DNA from: Diphasiastrum complanatum
Lineage: Eukaryota; Streptophyta; Lycopodiopsida; Lycopodiales; Lycopodiaceae
Reading direction: 5' to 3'
Assembly: GCA_029204225.1 (NCBI GenBank)
Contig: CM055100.1
Location: 5,155,512-5,219,511, forward strand
Length of the DNA: 64,000 nt
The notes under the pieces were generated by a model. That model was not told the origin of the DNA and did no database searches. It saw only the letters and a program-made list of their open reading frames with translations. Positions 36,829-49,283 of the stretch are shown one piece after another. The first letter of the stretch is position 1. Every line of letters begins with the position of its first letter. A program made the position numbers and the translations under genes.

Positions 36829-37255
36829 ACAGAACAAAGCTCCCCTTGACAAGTCAAGACCAAAACCTTTTAAAACTCTTTATTCATAGACCAACAAGGT
36901 AAAACATAGCTGAAAAGTATACGGTACTAAAAAAAACATCGTAAAGCGAAACATATTTCAAGACATCCAACTGGTACCTACCACCATCTCACCACACAAA
37001 ATTGCACAAGTTAGCACAGTGAGGAAGACATGTGTCAACGCTGAATGTCAGTTGTTATCCATGTACAAAATACGTTAAGCTCAACTAATTAGCTTGCAAT
37101 ATAAAATAATGTTTTTTTGTAGTCCAATCTTCCCTTACTATCAGTTATTATACGTGATCGGCCAAACCATACTGGTACCATATCAGGGCATCTGCCATAC
37201 TGATCAGTTTGTTGGTTTTTGGTCCGTATCGTTAACTAATACAACAATATGCATT
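36229..37255 (+). repeat. Tandem pair of AG-linked repeat segments
   Basis: 36229-36656 and 36826-37255 are near copies (both start TAACAGAACAAAGCTCC and end after a GTATCGTTAA stretch). Between them lie segment U (36655-36741, CCTCCAAAAGTCACAAAGGGC) and a second GA tract. Period about 597 bp. Confidence 0.9.
36742..36825 (+). repeat. (GA)n microsatellite 2
   Basis: Uninterrupted GA tract of about 84 bp between repeat segments U and D, the same position as in the copies at 39.0 and 43.5 kb. Confidence 0.95.
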
Positions 37256-37386
37256 TTAAAACAAGCCATATAAAAAAACATAGCAAAATGTGAGTGTGTA
37301 AGCAGTTTGGACCAGTACATGAGTTTTTTTGGCAAATCCATGCCATCCCATCACTCTTGTCTGTAGACAGACAATGTACGGTGCTC

Positions 37387-38345
37387 GTGACTTCTTGAGC
37401 AAATCCATGCTATGCAATAGTCCGCAAACCAACTTATCGTGCTTATGATTTTTAAGCCATAATACGGATTTAGTCATTACCCAAGAAACTGTAAGTGCAA
37501 AAAGTAAAAGTAGGAATTTGCAAATGCACACCCATACTAAGACCGGGGCAATCCTATGACATTCCGACCTTATGAATGTATATGTTCTTAGCACAAATCC
37601 ATGTACTTAAAAGAACTTACAACAAGTACGCAAATCCTTGTTTAGAAAATCGTCAAAAGACTGTCAAAAGCTATAGGGTTATCATCGTTCCTATAGTAAG
37701 CACTGATATATGCATGAAACGCAAATGCATTTATTGTACTACGATTACAAGTCATACTACTTTTTTTCGCACATTTTTATCAAACGTAGTCCTTTACTTA
37801 CTCCGTCACCCTGCATTTTGAGCCTTATCAATAGAAGAACGTAAAATTCATGCGTTATCGACCTGAATGGTAGATGAAACCGATTCTTGTGAGGCGATCA
37901 CGTTTGCAGTTTGCAGTTGAGAAGATTGACCTTCCATATCCATTTCTAGGAATAGTCATTGCATGGTTACACGTATACGAGAAGTCCAATTAGTTTATAG
38001 TAGATTCCAAATGTGTTTACGGTCTTCTTCATAAAGAGTAGTCTGGAGCATAGATGTTACTGAAATATACCTAAACCCTTCGTGCACTATATGCTGTAAA
38101 ACTGTATGAGACATAGATAGTAGTGAGTATTATCACCTGTCCATTTTTGTAGAGAGTTCTTTATTGATCATACGACATATACACACATATGGCATTCTTT
38201 AGCATCATTTCTACCATCAACCATCTCTAGAATGTGGCTAAGGTATCTCCATAGCAAAATTACACATAAGATTGTGAAGAATTAGTGAGTATATCACTGT
38301 CATAAAAGCGAGCTATGGTATCTATCATGATTATCAATGCTGAAC
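37387..38345 (+). repeat. Dispersed repeat segment E, copy 1
   Basis: Matches 42573-43383 with small differences (for example ATCGTCAAAAGACTGTCAAAA and the TCACCCTGCATTTTGAGCC stretch). Copy 2 lacks about 90 bp near the start. No coding potential is visible. Confidence 0.85.
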
Positions 38346-38952
38346 AATGCTTTTTGCCCACATAAGTCAGCGCTGGCAATGCTATCAACCTCTCCCGGGG
38401 TCGCGCAGTAGTATACATCACAAAGACGAAAGTTGTAACAATGATTTCCAGTTGTTTATTAGCGCTACCATATGCCTACATTATTGTCAATGTGCATCAA
38501 AATCAACCAACGCTGGCTTCTATCAACAGCGTGCTAGAACCACGTATTCAATGCAATCATAGATGCCATAATGGGCGCTTAAACCTCATGCATGCAATCA
38601 GAACTTTCAGAGATATAACAACGATGCCAAAGATTGCAATCGAATCTATCATTTTCATTGCTATCAAAGTGTTCATAGCATAAGTAAACCGGTATGAAGG
38701 CAACTTACTAGAGTATTTTGGAGTTAGTTTTATGATTGTCGTAATGTAAGCATCCACACAACAACCTTTGGTATGCCAGAGAGAGAAGCAAAAGAAGAGT
38801 ATAGAATAGAGGAGAGAGGGCGTGGAGAGGGTCTGAACCCCATTCTCTTTGTTTATAGATACAACTAATCAAAAAGAGTGTGCAAAGTCTGTAGGATATT
38901 ACTCTGATGATCTTGACTGTTGAGGTGGCATTCAATGCATTTGGTGATTTTC
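38346..38952. other. Spacer present only in repeat copy 1
   Basis: About 0.6 kb that is absent between segments E and U of the second copy (43384-43405). No gene seen. Confidence 0.6.
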
Positions 38953-39225
<273 letters not shown>

Positions 39226-39875
39226 TGTGAAAGATTCAACTAGTTTCATCACATTTTGCAATATTTCCATATTTGACATATTGAGGCCAAAACTTGTTTT
39301 AGACTTAGAGGTTGACTTTTCAAAGTTCATTAGTCTAAATTTCATCTAAATAAACACTTTTTGAAAGTGTGGAAAAGTTAGAATGCGAGTTTGAGTAGAT
39401 TCAATTTGAATAAGTTGGGTACATTGAATCTAGATCCAAAATTAGTAGGGTTAGCATTCTGGTGGGAAAGCCAAGTGGCCAAATAAGGTTTGGACCTGTT
39501 ATAAAAGGATGTAACTCGTGGAGAGAGTGATCTTCTCTCTTCTCTATCTCATTTCATGCTTATACACGGTTCTCTTGGGTTCTACTATCCATTGGTGCAC
39601 TATCTTGGTGATTGCTTGCAATTCTATGTGTAGAATGATCTATATTTGTTATTTTTGGATCCACACGTGTGAAATACAGTAGCTTGCTGGTTTTGTATGG
39701 ACAGCAATAGTATATAATCATTTTATTCAAGTTTGATCAAGTTCTATTGGTGTTTGCATCTCAATTTGTGTGTAGATGCTGATTTTTCTACATTGGTGAG
39801 ATTGGTAGTGTATTTCTCTTTCTAACCAAAGATCATTCAAGTAGTTTGGATCTTAAGGATCTGAAATCTTTCACA
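39226..39875 (+). repeat. 5' LTR of Copia-III
   Basis: Termini TGTGAAAGAT and ATCTTTCACA form a 10-bp inverted repeat. A TATA-like TTATAAAAGG lies at about 39500. The five bases before it, AAACA, should be the target duplication, but the 3' side is lost. Confidence 0.9.
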
Positions 39876-39887
39876 TGGTATCAGAGC
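39876..39887 (+). other. Primer-binding site of Copia-III
   Basis: Exact TGGTATCAGAGC directly after the LTR. Confidence 0.95.
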
Positions 39888-40532
39888 TTGTGTTTCAGGT
39901 TATGAAGGAGGAAATCAGATCTATCAATTATTTGGTGAAGATATCAAGTCTAGAGCATGCTAGAGAAGATTCTACACCAAAATCGGATTTTTTGCTTTTG
40001 TAGATTGGATCTTTTGTAGATCAAAACACTAAATAGGTCAATATACTTGTTCAATTCCAATTTTTGAATTCACATACTGGATTTGGCCGATTTTTGGATC
40101 ATTGGTTCAGCCTAAGTGGTGGCTTATAGATTGCATATCAAATTTTCAGCATTTGCATGTAGACTTGGAAAAGTCAAATTTTTGTGATTTTGTCAAAACC
40201 CTAATTTTGATTGGATCTCTAGATAGTGAGGTTTCTGGACTTCATTTGAGTGTGTTTCAATCTTAGGAAGTGGCAAAAGTCATTAGATTGAAGATAGATC
40301 ATAGGTTGATCAAGATTCCATGGTTCTATGTGTTGATTTGCTTGGATAAGTGCTAGAAGAGAATTTGTGAGATAGTTTCAGATCTTGGTGATTTTTTTTT
40401 AAAGAATTTGTTGTTGTTCAAAGGAGTGCTTTGTGCATTGAAGTAGGTTGAAAGAGAAGATCAGGTCATTGCTACATGGTAACCTCAATTGGAGTCATGT
40501 TGGAAGCCAATGATAGGCTTACCTCAAGTAAC

Positions 40533-41953
40533 TAATCATTGTGGAAAGTGAGGATGGAGTCACTTCTTGAGATGAATGATGTTTTGGATATTGTTGTATG
40601 TTTGGAGGAGAGACCAGCAATACAACAAGATCAATTGAGGTATGACAAGAGGGCCAAGAAGGCTCTACACATGATAAAGATGAATGTTACCAATGAACTT
40701 CTCAAGGAAGTTGGTAAGTGCACATCATCTTTGGAAGCTTGGAATTCATTAAAGAAGCTTTATGAATCCAAGTCTACTTCTAGAGTGTTGACTCTAAGAG
40801 GAAAATCTTTTTTTGTTTGCAAAAGAATGAAGAAAGTCCAAGTACTTTTGTTTTGAGAATGAAAGCATTGAGTGATGAGTTAGCTTGCGTAGATGAAAGC
40901 ATTAAGGAAGGAGAGCTTATTCAAGTGATTCTTAATGTCTTGTTGGATGCTCATGCTAACATTGCTCAAAGTATTGCTATTCAAAAGACTTTGCCAAGTT
41001 TGATGGATTTTCAAGAGATCTTGATCAATGAGGAATATAGGCTTCAAGCAAGAGGTGGATCTACATCGACACTTCAAGAGGATGCTATGTTCACAAAGGG
41101 AAAATTCAAGGGCAAAACCAAAAGTAAGTGCAAGATCAAGTGGATGCTTCTTCAAGGCAAAAAGAAGGATAGATCAAATCTCAAGTGCTTCTATTGTGGC
41201 ATCAAAGGACACTTTGCAAGTGAGTGCTACAAGAAGAAGAGAGATCAAGGAGACAAGCAAGGTAATCTTACTCTTGATGAGGATGGTTTGGATGTTCAAG
41301 ATGCAAATGATGATGCTTTTGTGATGTCTTCATGTATGCTTGCTAATGATGGAGATCTAGATCCTTGGTGGATTGATAGTGGAGCAAGTTCACACATGAC
41401 CTTTCACAAAGAGTACTTCACTTCTTTGTTGGCATATGGAGATGACAAGAGGGTGATCTACACAGCCAATGATGGTGAGTGTGCAATCAAAGGGATTGGC
41501 ACAATTCCTATTCCTCTCTCTACAAATAGGAATGTTCATTTGGAGGATATCTTGTTTATTCCATCTATTACCAATAATTTGCTTAGTGTGAGTCAAATGC
41601 TAAGTAAGGGCCTCAAGGTGGAGTTTGATGGAGATGCTTGTTTGATCAAAAGGAAGGATGCCTTGATTGGAAAAGGTAAAAGGCAAGGGAAGTTGTTCAA
41701 ACTTGATGCTTGTGTTATTGCTAACCAAGTTGGATGTGTTGCAAGGGAGCAAATTTCTATTCAAGTTGTTTGGCACAAAAGGATGGGACACCTCAACTTC
41801 AAGTCATTGAAGGTAATGGCAGTGCTTTGTCTAAGTCACATAGATTACCTTATACTAGATCTATTTCTAGATCTACAAAGCCTTTTCAACTTGTACATTC
41901 GGATATTCATGGATTTACTACAATTAGCAATAGTGGAGCTAAGATGTATGTAA
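40533..41953 (+). pseudogene. Copia-III gag, zinc knuckle, protease and pre-integrase region
   Basis: Gag part one (40539-40856: WKVRMESLLEMNDV, LEAWNSLKKLYESKS) is joined by a frameshift near 40830 to a 378-codon frame: ALSDELACVDESIKEGE, then zinc knuckle CFYCGIKGHFASEC (CX2CX4HX4C, about 41190), protease WWIDSGASSHMTF (about 41370), NNLLSVSQML and HKRMGHLNFKSL (His part of the HHCC finger). The CxxC half of the finger is missing at the next frameshift near 41810. Confidence 0.9.
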
Positions 41954-42572
41954 CATTCATTGATGATTTTAGTAGATTTTGTTGGATCTATCTACTAAAA
42001 AGCAAGGATGAAGTGTATGATGTCTTTGTCAAGTTCAAGAATGCAAGGGAGAACCAATTTTCCACAAAGATCAAGTGCTTGAGAGGTGACAATGGTGGTG
42101 AGTACATATCTAACAAGTTCAAGGCCTTTTGTGATGAGCATGGGATCAAGAGGGAGTATACAACATCAAGGACCCCCAAACAAAATGGAGTGGCTGAAAG
42201 GAAGAATAGGACTTTATGTGAAAGTGCTAAAGCTAGGTTAAGTGCTAATCTTGACAAACCATTTTGGGATCAAGCTTTGTTGTGTGCCAATTTCTTGTGC
42301 AATAGGTGGTTGAGTGCTATTTTGGATAGAAGGACACCTTTTGAGATGCTATTCAAGAGGAGGCCGAGTGTCAACTTTCTAAGAACCTTTGGATGCACAT
42401 GCTATGTCAACATTACTCTTGATGATAGGACCAAGAAGAATCCATCTTCAAGAAGAGGTATTTTTGTTGGATATAGTGAGGTGAGTAAAGCCTACAAGGT
42501 TTACATTTCTTCTACTAACAAAGTGATTGTTGTTAGAGATGTCATTTTTTATGAGGGGAACATTCCAAAGGT
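41810..42572 (+). pseudogene. Copia-III integrase core
   Basis: Catalytic triad visible: LVHSDIHG (Asp), RGDNGGEY (Asp) and GVAERKNRTL (Glu), then FLRTFGCTCYVN, GIFVGYS and VVRDVIFYEG. The frame runs past 42572 into repeat segment E, where it is no longer element sequence. Confidence 0.9.
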
Positions 42573-43383
42573 GTCTTCAAGCCATGCTATGCAAGAGTCC
42601 GCAAACCAACTTATTGTTCTTACAATTTTAAGCCATAATACGGCAATCCTATGCCATTCCAGCCTTATGAATGTATACATTCTTAGCACAAATCCATGTA
42701 TTTAAAAGAATTTACAACAAGTACGCAAATCCTTGTCTAGAAAATCGTCAAAAGACTGTCAAAAACTATAGGGTTATCATCGTTCCTATAGTAAGCACTG
42801 ATATATTAGCATTAATTGCGTGAAACGAAGATGCATTTAGCGTACTATGACTACAAGTCATACTACTTTTTTTCTCACATTTTTATCAAAGGTAGTCGTT
42901 TACTTACTCTGTCACCCTGCATTTTGAGCCTTATCAATTGAAAAACATAAAATTCATGCGTGAGAAGATTGACCTTCCGTATCATTTCTAAGAATAGTCA
43001 TTGCGTGGTTACACATATAAGCGAAGTCCAATTAGTTTATAGTAGCTTCCAAATGGGTTTACGGCCTTCTTCATAAAGAGTAGTTTGGGGCATAGATGTT
43101 ACTAAAATATACCTAAACACCACCCTTTGTGCACTATATGTTGTAAAATTGTATGTCATAGATAGTAGTGAGTATTATCACCTATCCATTTTCGTAGAGA
43201 GTTCTTTACTGATCATCCGACATATACACACATATGGCATTCGTTTCGCATCATTTCTACCATCAACCATATCTAGAATGTGGCTAGGTATGTCCATAGC
43301 AAAATTACACATAAGATTGTGAAGAATTAGTGAGTATATCGTTGTCATAAAAGCGAGCTATGGTATCTATCATGATTATGAAC
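42573..43383 (+). repeat. Dispersed repeat segment E, copy 2
   Basis: Second copy of 37387-38345, directly joined to Copia-III on its left. Confidence 0.85.
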
Positions 43384-43405
43384 GATTTGGTGGTATTCAA
43401 ATTTT

Positions 43406-43485
43406 CTTCCAAAAGTCACAAAGGGCCATATAACTTTTAGAGTACTAAGAACTAAGCGTAAAATAAAGAAGTTGGGTAACATCCA

Positions 43486-43581
<96 letters not shown>

Positions 43582-43850
43582 TCACATAGTTCCTCTTGAC
43601 AAAGTAGGACCAAACCCTTTGAAGCCTTTATTCATAAATCAACAAGGTACAATAAAGCTGAAAAGTAAAATACAATACAGTAAAGCACCATATAGCATAA
43701 CCACTCTCAAAACATCTAGCTGATACTTGCCACCATCCCACAACACAAAACTGCATGAGTTAGTACAGTGGGAAAGACATGTGTCATAGCTGAGCGTTAG
43801 TTGTATCCATGTCCAAAAGAAGTTATACTACTTATCAGTATAAATGCCAT
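43406..43850 (+). repeat. AG-linked repeat copy 4
   Basis: Segment U (43406-43488), GA tract (43489-43578) and segment D (43579-43850), more diverged than copies 1-3. Confidence 0.85.
43489..43578 (+). repeat. (GA)n microsatellite 4
   Basis: About 90 bp of GA at the same site of the repeat as in the other copies. Confidence 0.95.
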
Positions 43851-44287
43851 GCAAAAAATGTGTATGAACCCTCGCTGATCCATTGCTGGACAACGGATTC
43901 ATACCATCACGTTTATCACCCACAAAGCTTGATACCCTTCATAAGCAGAAAAGAGATGAAAGCAAAGACATGAAACGAGCAGAACCGCATATCGTAGAGT
44001 AGAAGCAGATGACTTCAAGCCAGAGAGGGCACCATCTCTATCATGAGCATATCTTCCAACCTTCTTCTCACCGTATAGTAGAAAAAAACTCATTCGAGAA
44101 TAGACTACATATAGTGGTTTCATAGGAAGTATCGTGGAAGCCCTCTTTCAGCCAAAATTGGTGGAAAAATATTTTTTTTGAAAAGTTTTAAATATGGGTG
44201 GATTGGCAACAAAGTTTAGGACCATCAAATCACATATGTTTATTTATAGCATGATCAAGGGTGGTAACTTTTGATAAAGAAGAGTTC

Positions 44288-44436
<149 letters not shown>

Positions 44437-44439
44437 ATT

Positions 44440-45402
44440 TTGCTTTGGTCCTCTTTCAGTTTTTCAGCTTTCCCCTTCTTCCTCTTCTCGACCCCATGTT
44501 CCATGTGCGGGTTGTGGTTGTCTTTATGTGCAAGGTGCCGATCTTTCTAGCCATCAAAATGCTTTCTCTGCTTTCTGTCAGCAGCTCGCATTAATCAATG
44601 TTGACCTTGCACCTCATCGTACTCCCACTTCGCCACCTGACTTGACTTGGACCTGGATTCACTCCCTTGATATTTTAGCGCTTTTCACTCAGGTTTTTCT
44701 CGTCCTCGTCTTTATGCACACATACCCTTTGGCTTGCGCTTAGATGTTCAGAGAGTTTTATCCTTACCACAGATACCCTTCTAATACCGCTGCTTGGCAT
44801 GCCTTTTTGCTCTTTCCTCTCTGGTGTTTGCCTTTGCCTCCATGGAGTGGTGATGCTTTGGTCATCGAGAATCTTGCAACAAGATTTGTCGCTTTATGTT
44901 AGGAGATTGGAAAAATCTGCAAGAGGAGCATTTCTTTCATTGCCATGCACTTGCTGCTCAGCGGGATTATGCTTCGGATGGTGTTTCTATAGCCCCTTGT
45001 TCATCGTCGGTTGCCTCGCTGTGTTTTACTTGGGCAACTGGGTGAGTATTCTCGTGCACCTCATGCCCTAGGGATCCTTCTGCTGCCACCCTTTAGGCTT
45101 TGGACCTTCTTCATTCACCTATTGTCTTTTCTCTTTTGTTAAGGACTTTGAACCTGATTCCGATTTGCAAGAAATTTGACACTTTTCTATCATCTTGTGT
45201 AGGTTTTGCAGCAAAGCTTCAAGTACGTGGTGCCTCACCTTTATCTATCATTATGTCTTATTATCATCAACGAGTTTCTACCACTTTACAATGCACTCAG
45301 GCACTTGCAATACTTCGATGTGTCGTAGTTGCAGGAATGGTTGCTTCACAACTTCCTACACTACCTAAACTTCCAACTACCTTAGCTAGTGACTTACATT
45401 AA
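44440..45402 (+). pseudogene. Decayed zinc-finger/LINE-like sequence (tentative)
   Basis: Right after the AG tract the frame encodes VPCAGCGCLYVQGADLSSHQ, a C-x2-C...H finger-like motif. Across frame breaks, there are fragments such as AWHAFLLFP with LPLPP and GQLGEYSRA. They resemble the linker before the RT domain in jockey-like plant retroelement proteins (W-x2-F-x3-P, then GQ-x-SRA). No RT motif follows. The evidence is weak and rests on short similarities from memory. Confidence 0.3.
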
Positions 45403-45778
45403 GTAGTAGGCTTTTTATAGTTACTTTCTGAGATTGTTGCTTTATTATAGTTGATGTACTTTACACTTTTGGCCTTTACACTTTCTACATGCATACCTTT
45501 GTACTCCGATGGGTTTCTCCGTCTTTTATTAGTAAAAACAAGAAGTTTCTTATACGATCCATTCCTCTTGGATGATCCAAGAGTCAAAAGAGTGATGTGC
45601 GAAGCTGGGGTTCTCTAGCACACTTGCGAAGCTCAGGCTGGAGAAAGAGCTTTGGTTTTTAGTTTTTGAACTCTTTGCACTTCCAGTGCAAAACTTGCGA
45701 GAGCAACAATTTGAACTTCCATTCTTTCTCCGTCACGTTTCTTGTCTTTTTTGACCTGCTCGTTGTCGCTACATGTAG

Positions 45779-45956
45779 GTGCGATGAATCCATTTTGATG
45801 GCAGCAAGACTCCACCAGAGAAGGCAGCATCTGTGAGTTTTAGTCTTGGAGGATTCTATGTGATTGAAGCAATCAAAGCAAAACTCGAAAAGGAATGCTT
45901 AACTGTGTCGTGTGCTGATATTGTAGCACTCGCTACTCGTGATGCCGCTCCACATG
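45779..45956 (+). pseudogene. Class III peroxidase exon 2 (isolated, frameshifted)
   Basis: An acceptor TGTAG (45774-45778) precedes the peroxidase exon 2 start CDESIL, and a donor GGTAAG follows at 45957. In between is EKAAS, SLGGFYVIEAIKAKLEKEC and VSCADIVALATRDAA, matching the heme-peroxidase core of secreted plant peroxidases (SCADILALAARDAV). Both splice sites and the phase fit the conserved gene structure. About four bases are missing where LLDG should be, shifting the frame. I see no other peroxidase exon in the flanking kilobase, so this looks like an orphan or captured exon. Confidence 0.8.
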
Positions 45957-46079
45957 GTAAGGACATCATTGAACCTAAAAGTTTCTGATCATGCCAGTTT
46001 ATGTCAACATCAACTCCTAACATTCTACAATAATTTGTTTAGTATTGAGGTGTATTACTACCAAAAATATAGCAATCAT

Positions 46080-47271
46080 AACCTTACAAAGCTACTTAAG
46101 TAAACCTTCTTTGGCCTCATCCATTATTCTCCATCAAACTCTTCTTATGCAAAAATGAAAATTTCGAGCCTTGGAATAGCAAAAGTGATGCACAAAGTGA
46201 ATTTAACAAGTAAAAAGGAGACAGTCCTCCAAATCCAAGATAGAGCCTCCAAATGTCCTCCAAGCAACCTACAAGCTCCAAGATGCTTCTCCAACTCCAA
46301 GCTAGGATGGCTCCACCTGCAAGTAAGGATCTACAAGCCTCCAAGGATCTCTCCTCCACCTGTGTCCCTACTCTTAAACAAAAAGGAAGATAACAAGCTG
46401 GCCTCAAGTATTCACCACCCAACCATAGCTAGATCCAAGCTCCAAGCAAGACCTATCTAGCACCCCTTGCTAACCATAAACAGATCACAAGCATATCACA
46501 ACAGACCATAGTTTACTCAAGATCCAAACCCTACTTATGTTGCATACCATAAGCAAGATCTAAACCCTTAGCATACTACTCACAAGAATTACTCTACACA
46601 CTAGTAGCCACACTAAAGAATTAGCAAGGTAAGCAAAAGAGATCTCTCTCTCTCCCATTGGGCACCCTACTCCACTTATGTAGATGGCATTTAGTTCTTT
46701 CCAATACACTATGGAGTTCCATGCACATCCAATGAGAAAGAGAGAGGCCTAGAGGAGTTCAAGAGTCGTCATAGGCTTATGGAAGGTCATCAGACATCTT
46801 TCATAACTTATGACTCTTTGATTACTATTCTTGTGGAATTTGAAACTCAATGGGCCCTTTAGGAGGGCGCCCTCCTACTACGACCCATTGCCCAAGTTGT
46901 GCTTGTATACTTTGGTCCAAGACCAATAAAGTGATATGGTTCAAGGTTGAGGCCCAAGGTTTTAGAAATATAGTCATCCAATGACTTTCTAAGACCTTTC
47001 TAGGTTCCATACCTCCATCCAAGGCATTGACACCTACCTGCCCTTAATCAAGAACACTAGTACCTTTATCTAAGGCACCTACCCTTAATCCCAAGGGTAA
47101 CCCTTATCCAAGGGTCTCATGACTCCATACCTCTGACTAAGGTATAGTCACTTGCATGTCCTTATCCAAGGGCACATACCCTTAATCCTAAGTATACCTT
47201 GCCACGTAGCCTCCAACATTAAATGGACTAATAGGGGTCTGCAGTACTGCCAGTTACATAGGTATGTAACA
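46080..47271 (-). repeat. 3' LTR region of a chromovirus (outer end uncertain)
   Basis: On the minus strand a polypurine tract AGGGGGAAGGAA precedes TGTTACATAC at 47271, a standard LTR start. The LTR extends leftward; I cannot fix the other end, and 46080 is only the first base after peroxidase-flanking DNA of different character. Degenerate repeats of a CCTTAATCCAAGGG-like word fill 47035-47205. Confidence 0.55.
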
Positions 47272-47354
47272 TTCCTTCCCCCTAATCTTAAATTTTTTCT
47301 TATAGGAAAAAATTTGGAAAATTCTTCTGGAGATCAGCCTCCTTTTCCCAAGTA
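47272..47354 (-). pseudogene. Chromovirus chromodomain end and polypurine tract
   Basis: Minus strand TWEKEADLQKNFPNFF then stop (about 47300): the C-terminal helix of a chromodomain. The frame is in phase with the sequence on the far side of Copia-IV (52427 onwards) when a single target copy is counted. Confidence 0.85.
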
Positions 47355-47359
47355 TCCTC
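47355..47359. repeat. Left target site duplication TCCTC of Copia-IV
   Basis: TCCTC before the 5' LTR is repeated at 52422-52426 after the 3' LTR. Confidence 0.85.
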
Positions 47360-47629
47360 AGTTAGAATTAAAATAGAATCACTGTGTTACTATACTATGG
47401 GTCCTATCAGTTGATAAGGATTAGTTGGCCTCACCACGAGACAAGTCGACGGGACACGCGTCCCGCCAACAGCAACCTGGGTCATGCATGGGTTGCCTGA
47501 GTGAACAACTATATGTACCGTGTAATTTCATTTTGATAAATACAGTTGCTATGTGAGCTTGATGTGGAGAGTGTTGTCTGTGTTACTATGTAGCATGATC
47601 TGTGTTCCTGTTCGAAGCAAATTCTAAGT
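47360..47629 (+). repeat. 5' LTR of Copia-IV
   Basis: Starts AGTTAGAATT and ends AATTCTAAGT, near-perfect inverted termini without the usual TG...CA. The primer site follows immediately, and the target duplication sets the same borders. Confidence 0.9.
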
Positions 47630-47641
47630 TGGTATCAGAGC
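47630..47641 (+). other. Primer-binding site of Copia-IV
   Basis: Exact TGGTATCAGAGC directly after the LTR. Confidence 0.95.
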
Positions 47642-48935
47642 CGTACAGGGAGTGTACACAGTCTAGCATCGCCGTTGAAGAGAGCTTCGGGAGAACTGTC
47701 TTCTGAGAGTTCGGGGTTTACGACGGGTTGAAGGCAGAAGGAGGAACACTGGTGCAGAGAGTTTAGCACACATAAGCTTGGTGAGCTTGAGACTGTGTGA
47801 GGATTTAGAGACAAGGGTTGTCAGCTGAATCAGAACCTCAGCAGACGGAATTTTGAAATTTCGAAGCAGGCTATTTCGTGTTTGTAATCAGTGTGCATTC
47901 AATCAGACACCGTTTGACAAATGGATTGAAGCATCAGAGTTCTAGAAGTAGGACGACCTCAGAGCAAAAGGATAGGCCTGTCAGAACACTGTGAATTGGA
48001 AACTAAGAAGAGATTTGTGTGAAAAACCCTGGTCTGGGATTTGGGAGCACAAAATCAGAGATTTCTCTCTATTCTGAACTGTTTTGCAAGCTGTAAAAAC
48101 CCAGAAGAGGGCATCCTAGAAGTGCAAATTAGGTCTGAAGTGGTCGTGGACAGCCACGCTTCAGTCATGAAGCAATCAGAATACTTTGGTGGCAGCCATA
48201 GCTACAGTTTGTGTAAGAGAGAGAGTCGGAGGAGGTCGCGGGTCTATTCGGGCGAGGAACCAAGGCAAACGCATAGTGCTTTTGAGTGGACAGCGTTTGC
48301 AAGAGTTTCCATTAGTGCACAGAAGTGCTCAAAACCGTTGGATAAAGAACTTTCAAGATCGACGGCTGAGATTGCGCTACCCAGAAGGGAGATCCATAGT
48401 TGGATCAGAATCGACCATTGGATGGAGTTTGAAGGGTTGTTGAAGAGGGCCCTGAAGAAGTGAAGTGCATTTTGGCCTTCAACCTCATTAAAAATTTTCA
48501 AAGTGAAAGTTGAGTTGGGTCCCTTCACAAGTGAGGAGTGAAGTTTCTTCAAAGTGAAGAAACAGTTCAAAAACAAGGAAAATCCTATTTTTGGGTCCTT
48601 TGCCCATTTTGACCCAAACAAAAGGCTATAATCTCCAAACGAAGGGCACTCGGACTGTACCTGCAAGTACGGTATAGCAAAACAGATTGATTGCAGCAGA
48701 GAAAGTGTTCAGAGTGCACGAAAAGTGATTTCACCATTCCATTGGGCATGTAGTTGGGAGTTGACGACTGAGTGTATTTCGGAAGGCGACGCCAATTTGG
48801 CTTTCAAATTGGTGGAAAAGCGGCAAGTGGCCTGGTAAGGAAAAAAGTGCAGGTCATTATTTTCAACTTCTAACATCACAGTTGGCCTCGACATACTGTT
48901 TTTAGCCTACGACAGAAGTTTCAAGCAGTTTTGCG
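47642..48935 (+). other. Copia-IV leader before gag
   Basis: About 1.3 kb between primer site and gag ATG. A 140-codon frame (48041-48463) has no copia domain; I treat the stretch as untranslated leader, possibly holding the packaging signal. Confidence 0.6.
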
Positions 48936-49283
48936 ATGGCAAACATGGGAGAGTCCATTTTGAGTGAAAGTAGTGAATTGGACGGGATTTCCAACTATGT
49001 AGTGTGGAAATTCAAAATGAAAAACATACTGATGGAGAAAGATGTGTGGGAAGTCATCACAGGTGATGAGAGAAGGCCGCCAAATGAAACGGATATCAAA
49101 GTGTTCAACGAAAAGATGAGAAAACCTTTGACCTTCATTAACTTGTTAGTGAAGGATCACATCATTACCCACATTTGTGATGTTGTTACACCCAGACAGG
49201 CATGGGATGTGCTAAAGGAGCAGTTCGAGACGTCAAATCCGTCAAGAATCATGTTTTTGAAGTCAAAGCTGAATGCTGCCCGA
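48936..49283 (+). pseudogene. Copia-IV gag, N-terminal part
   Basis: MANMGESILSESSELDG, then NYVVWKFKMKNILMEKDVWE, TPRQAWDVLKEQFET and SRIMFLKSKLNA: copia gag. After LNAARKL the sequence jumps to the integrase zinc finger, so the gag C-terminus, zinc knuckle and protease (normally about 1 kb or more) are deleted. Confidence 0.9.

Larger units (their letters stand above)
39226..42572 (+). mobile_element. Copia-III: Ty1/copia element lacking its 3' half
   Basis: 5' LTR, tRNA-Met-type primer site, leader, gag, protease and integrase are present; RT, RNase H and 3' LTR are absent. The right end is a junction with repeat segment E at about 42572, at shared CCATGCTATGCAA sequence, which suggests homology-assisted deletion. 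Confidence 0.85.

Noticed and set aside
48041-48463. 140-codon frame in the Copia-IV leader
   Set aside because: No copia domain, overlaps other frames, and lies between the primer site and the gag ATG where untranslated leader is expected.
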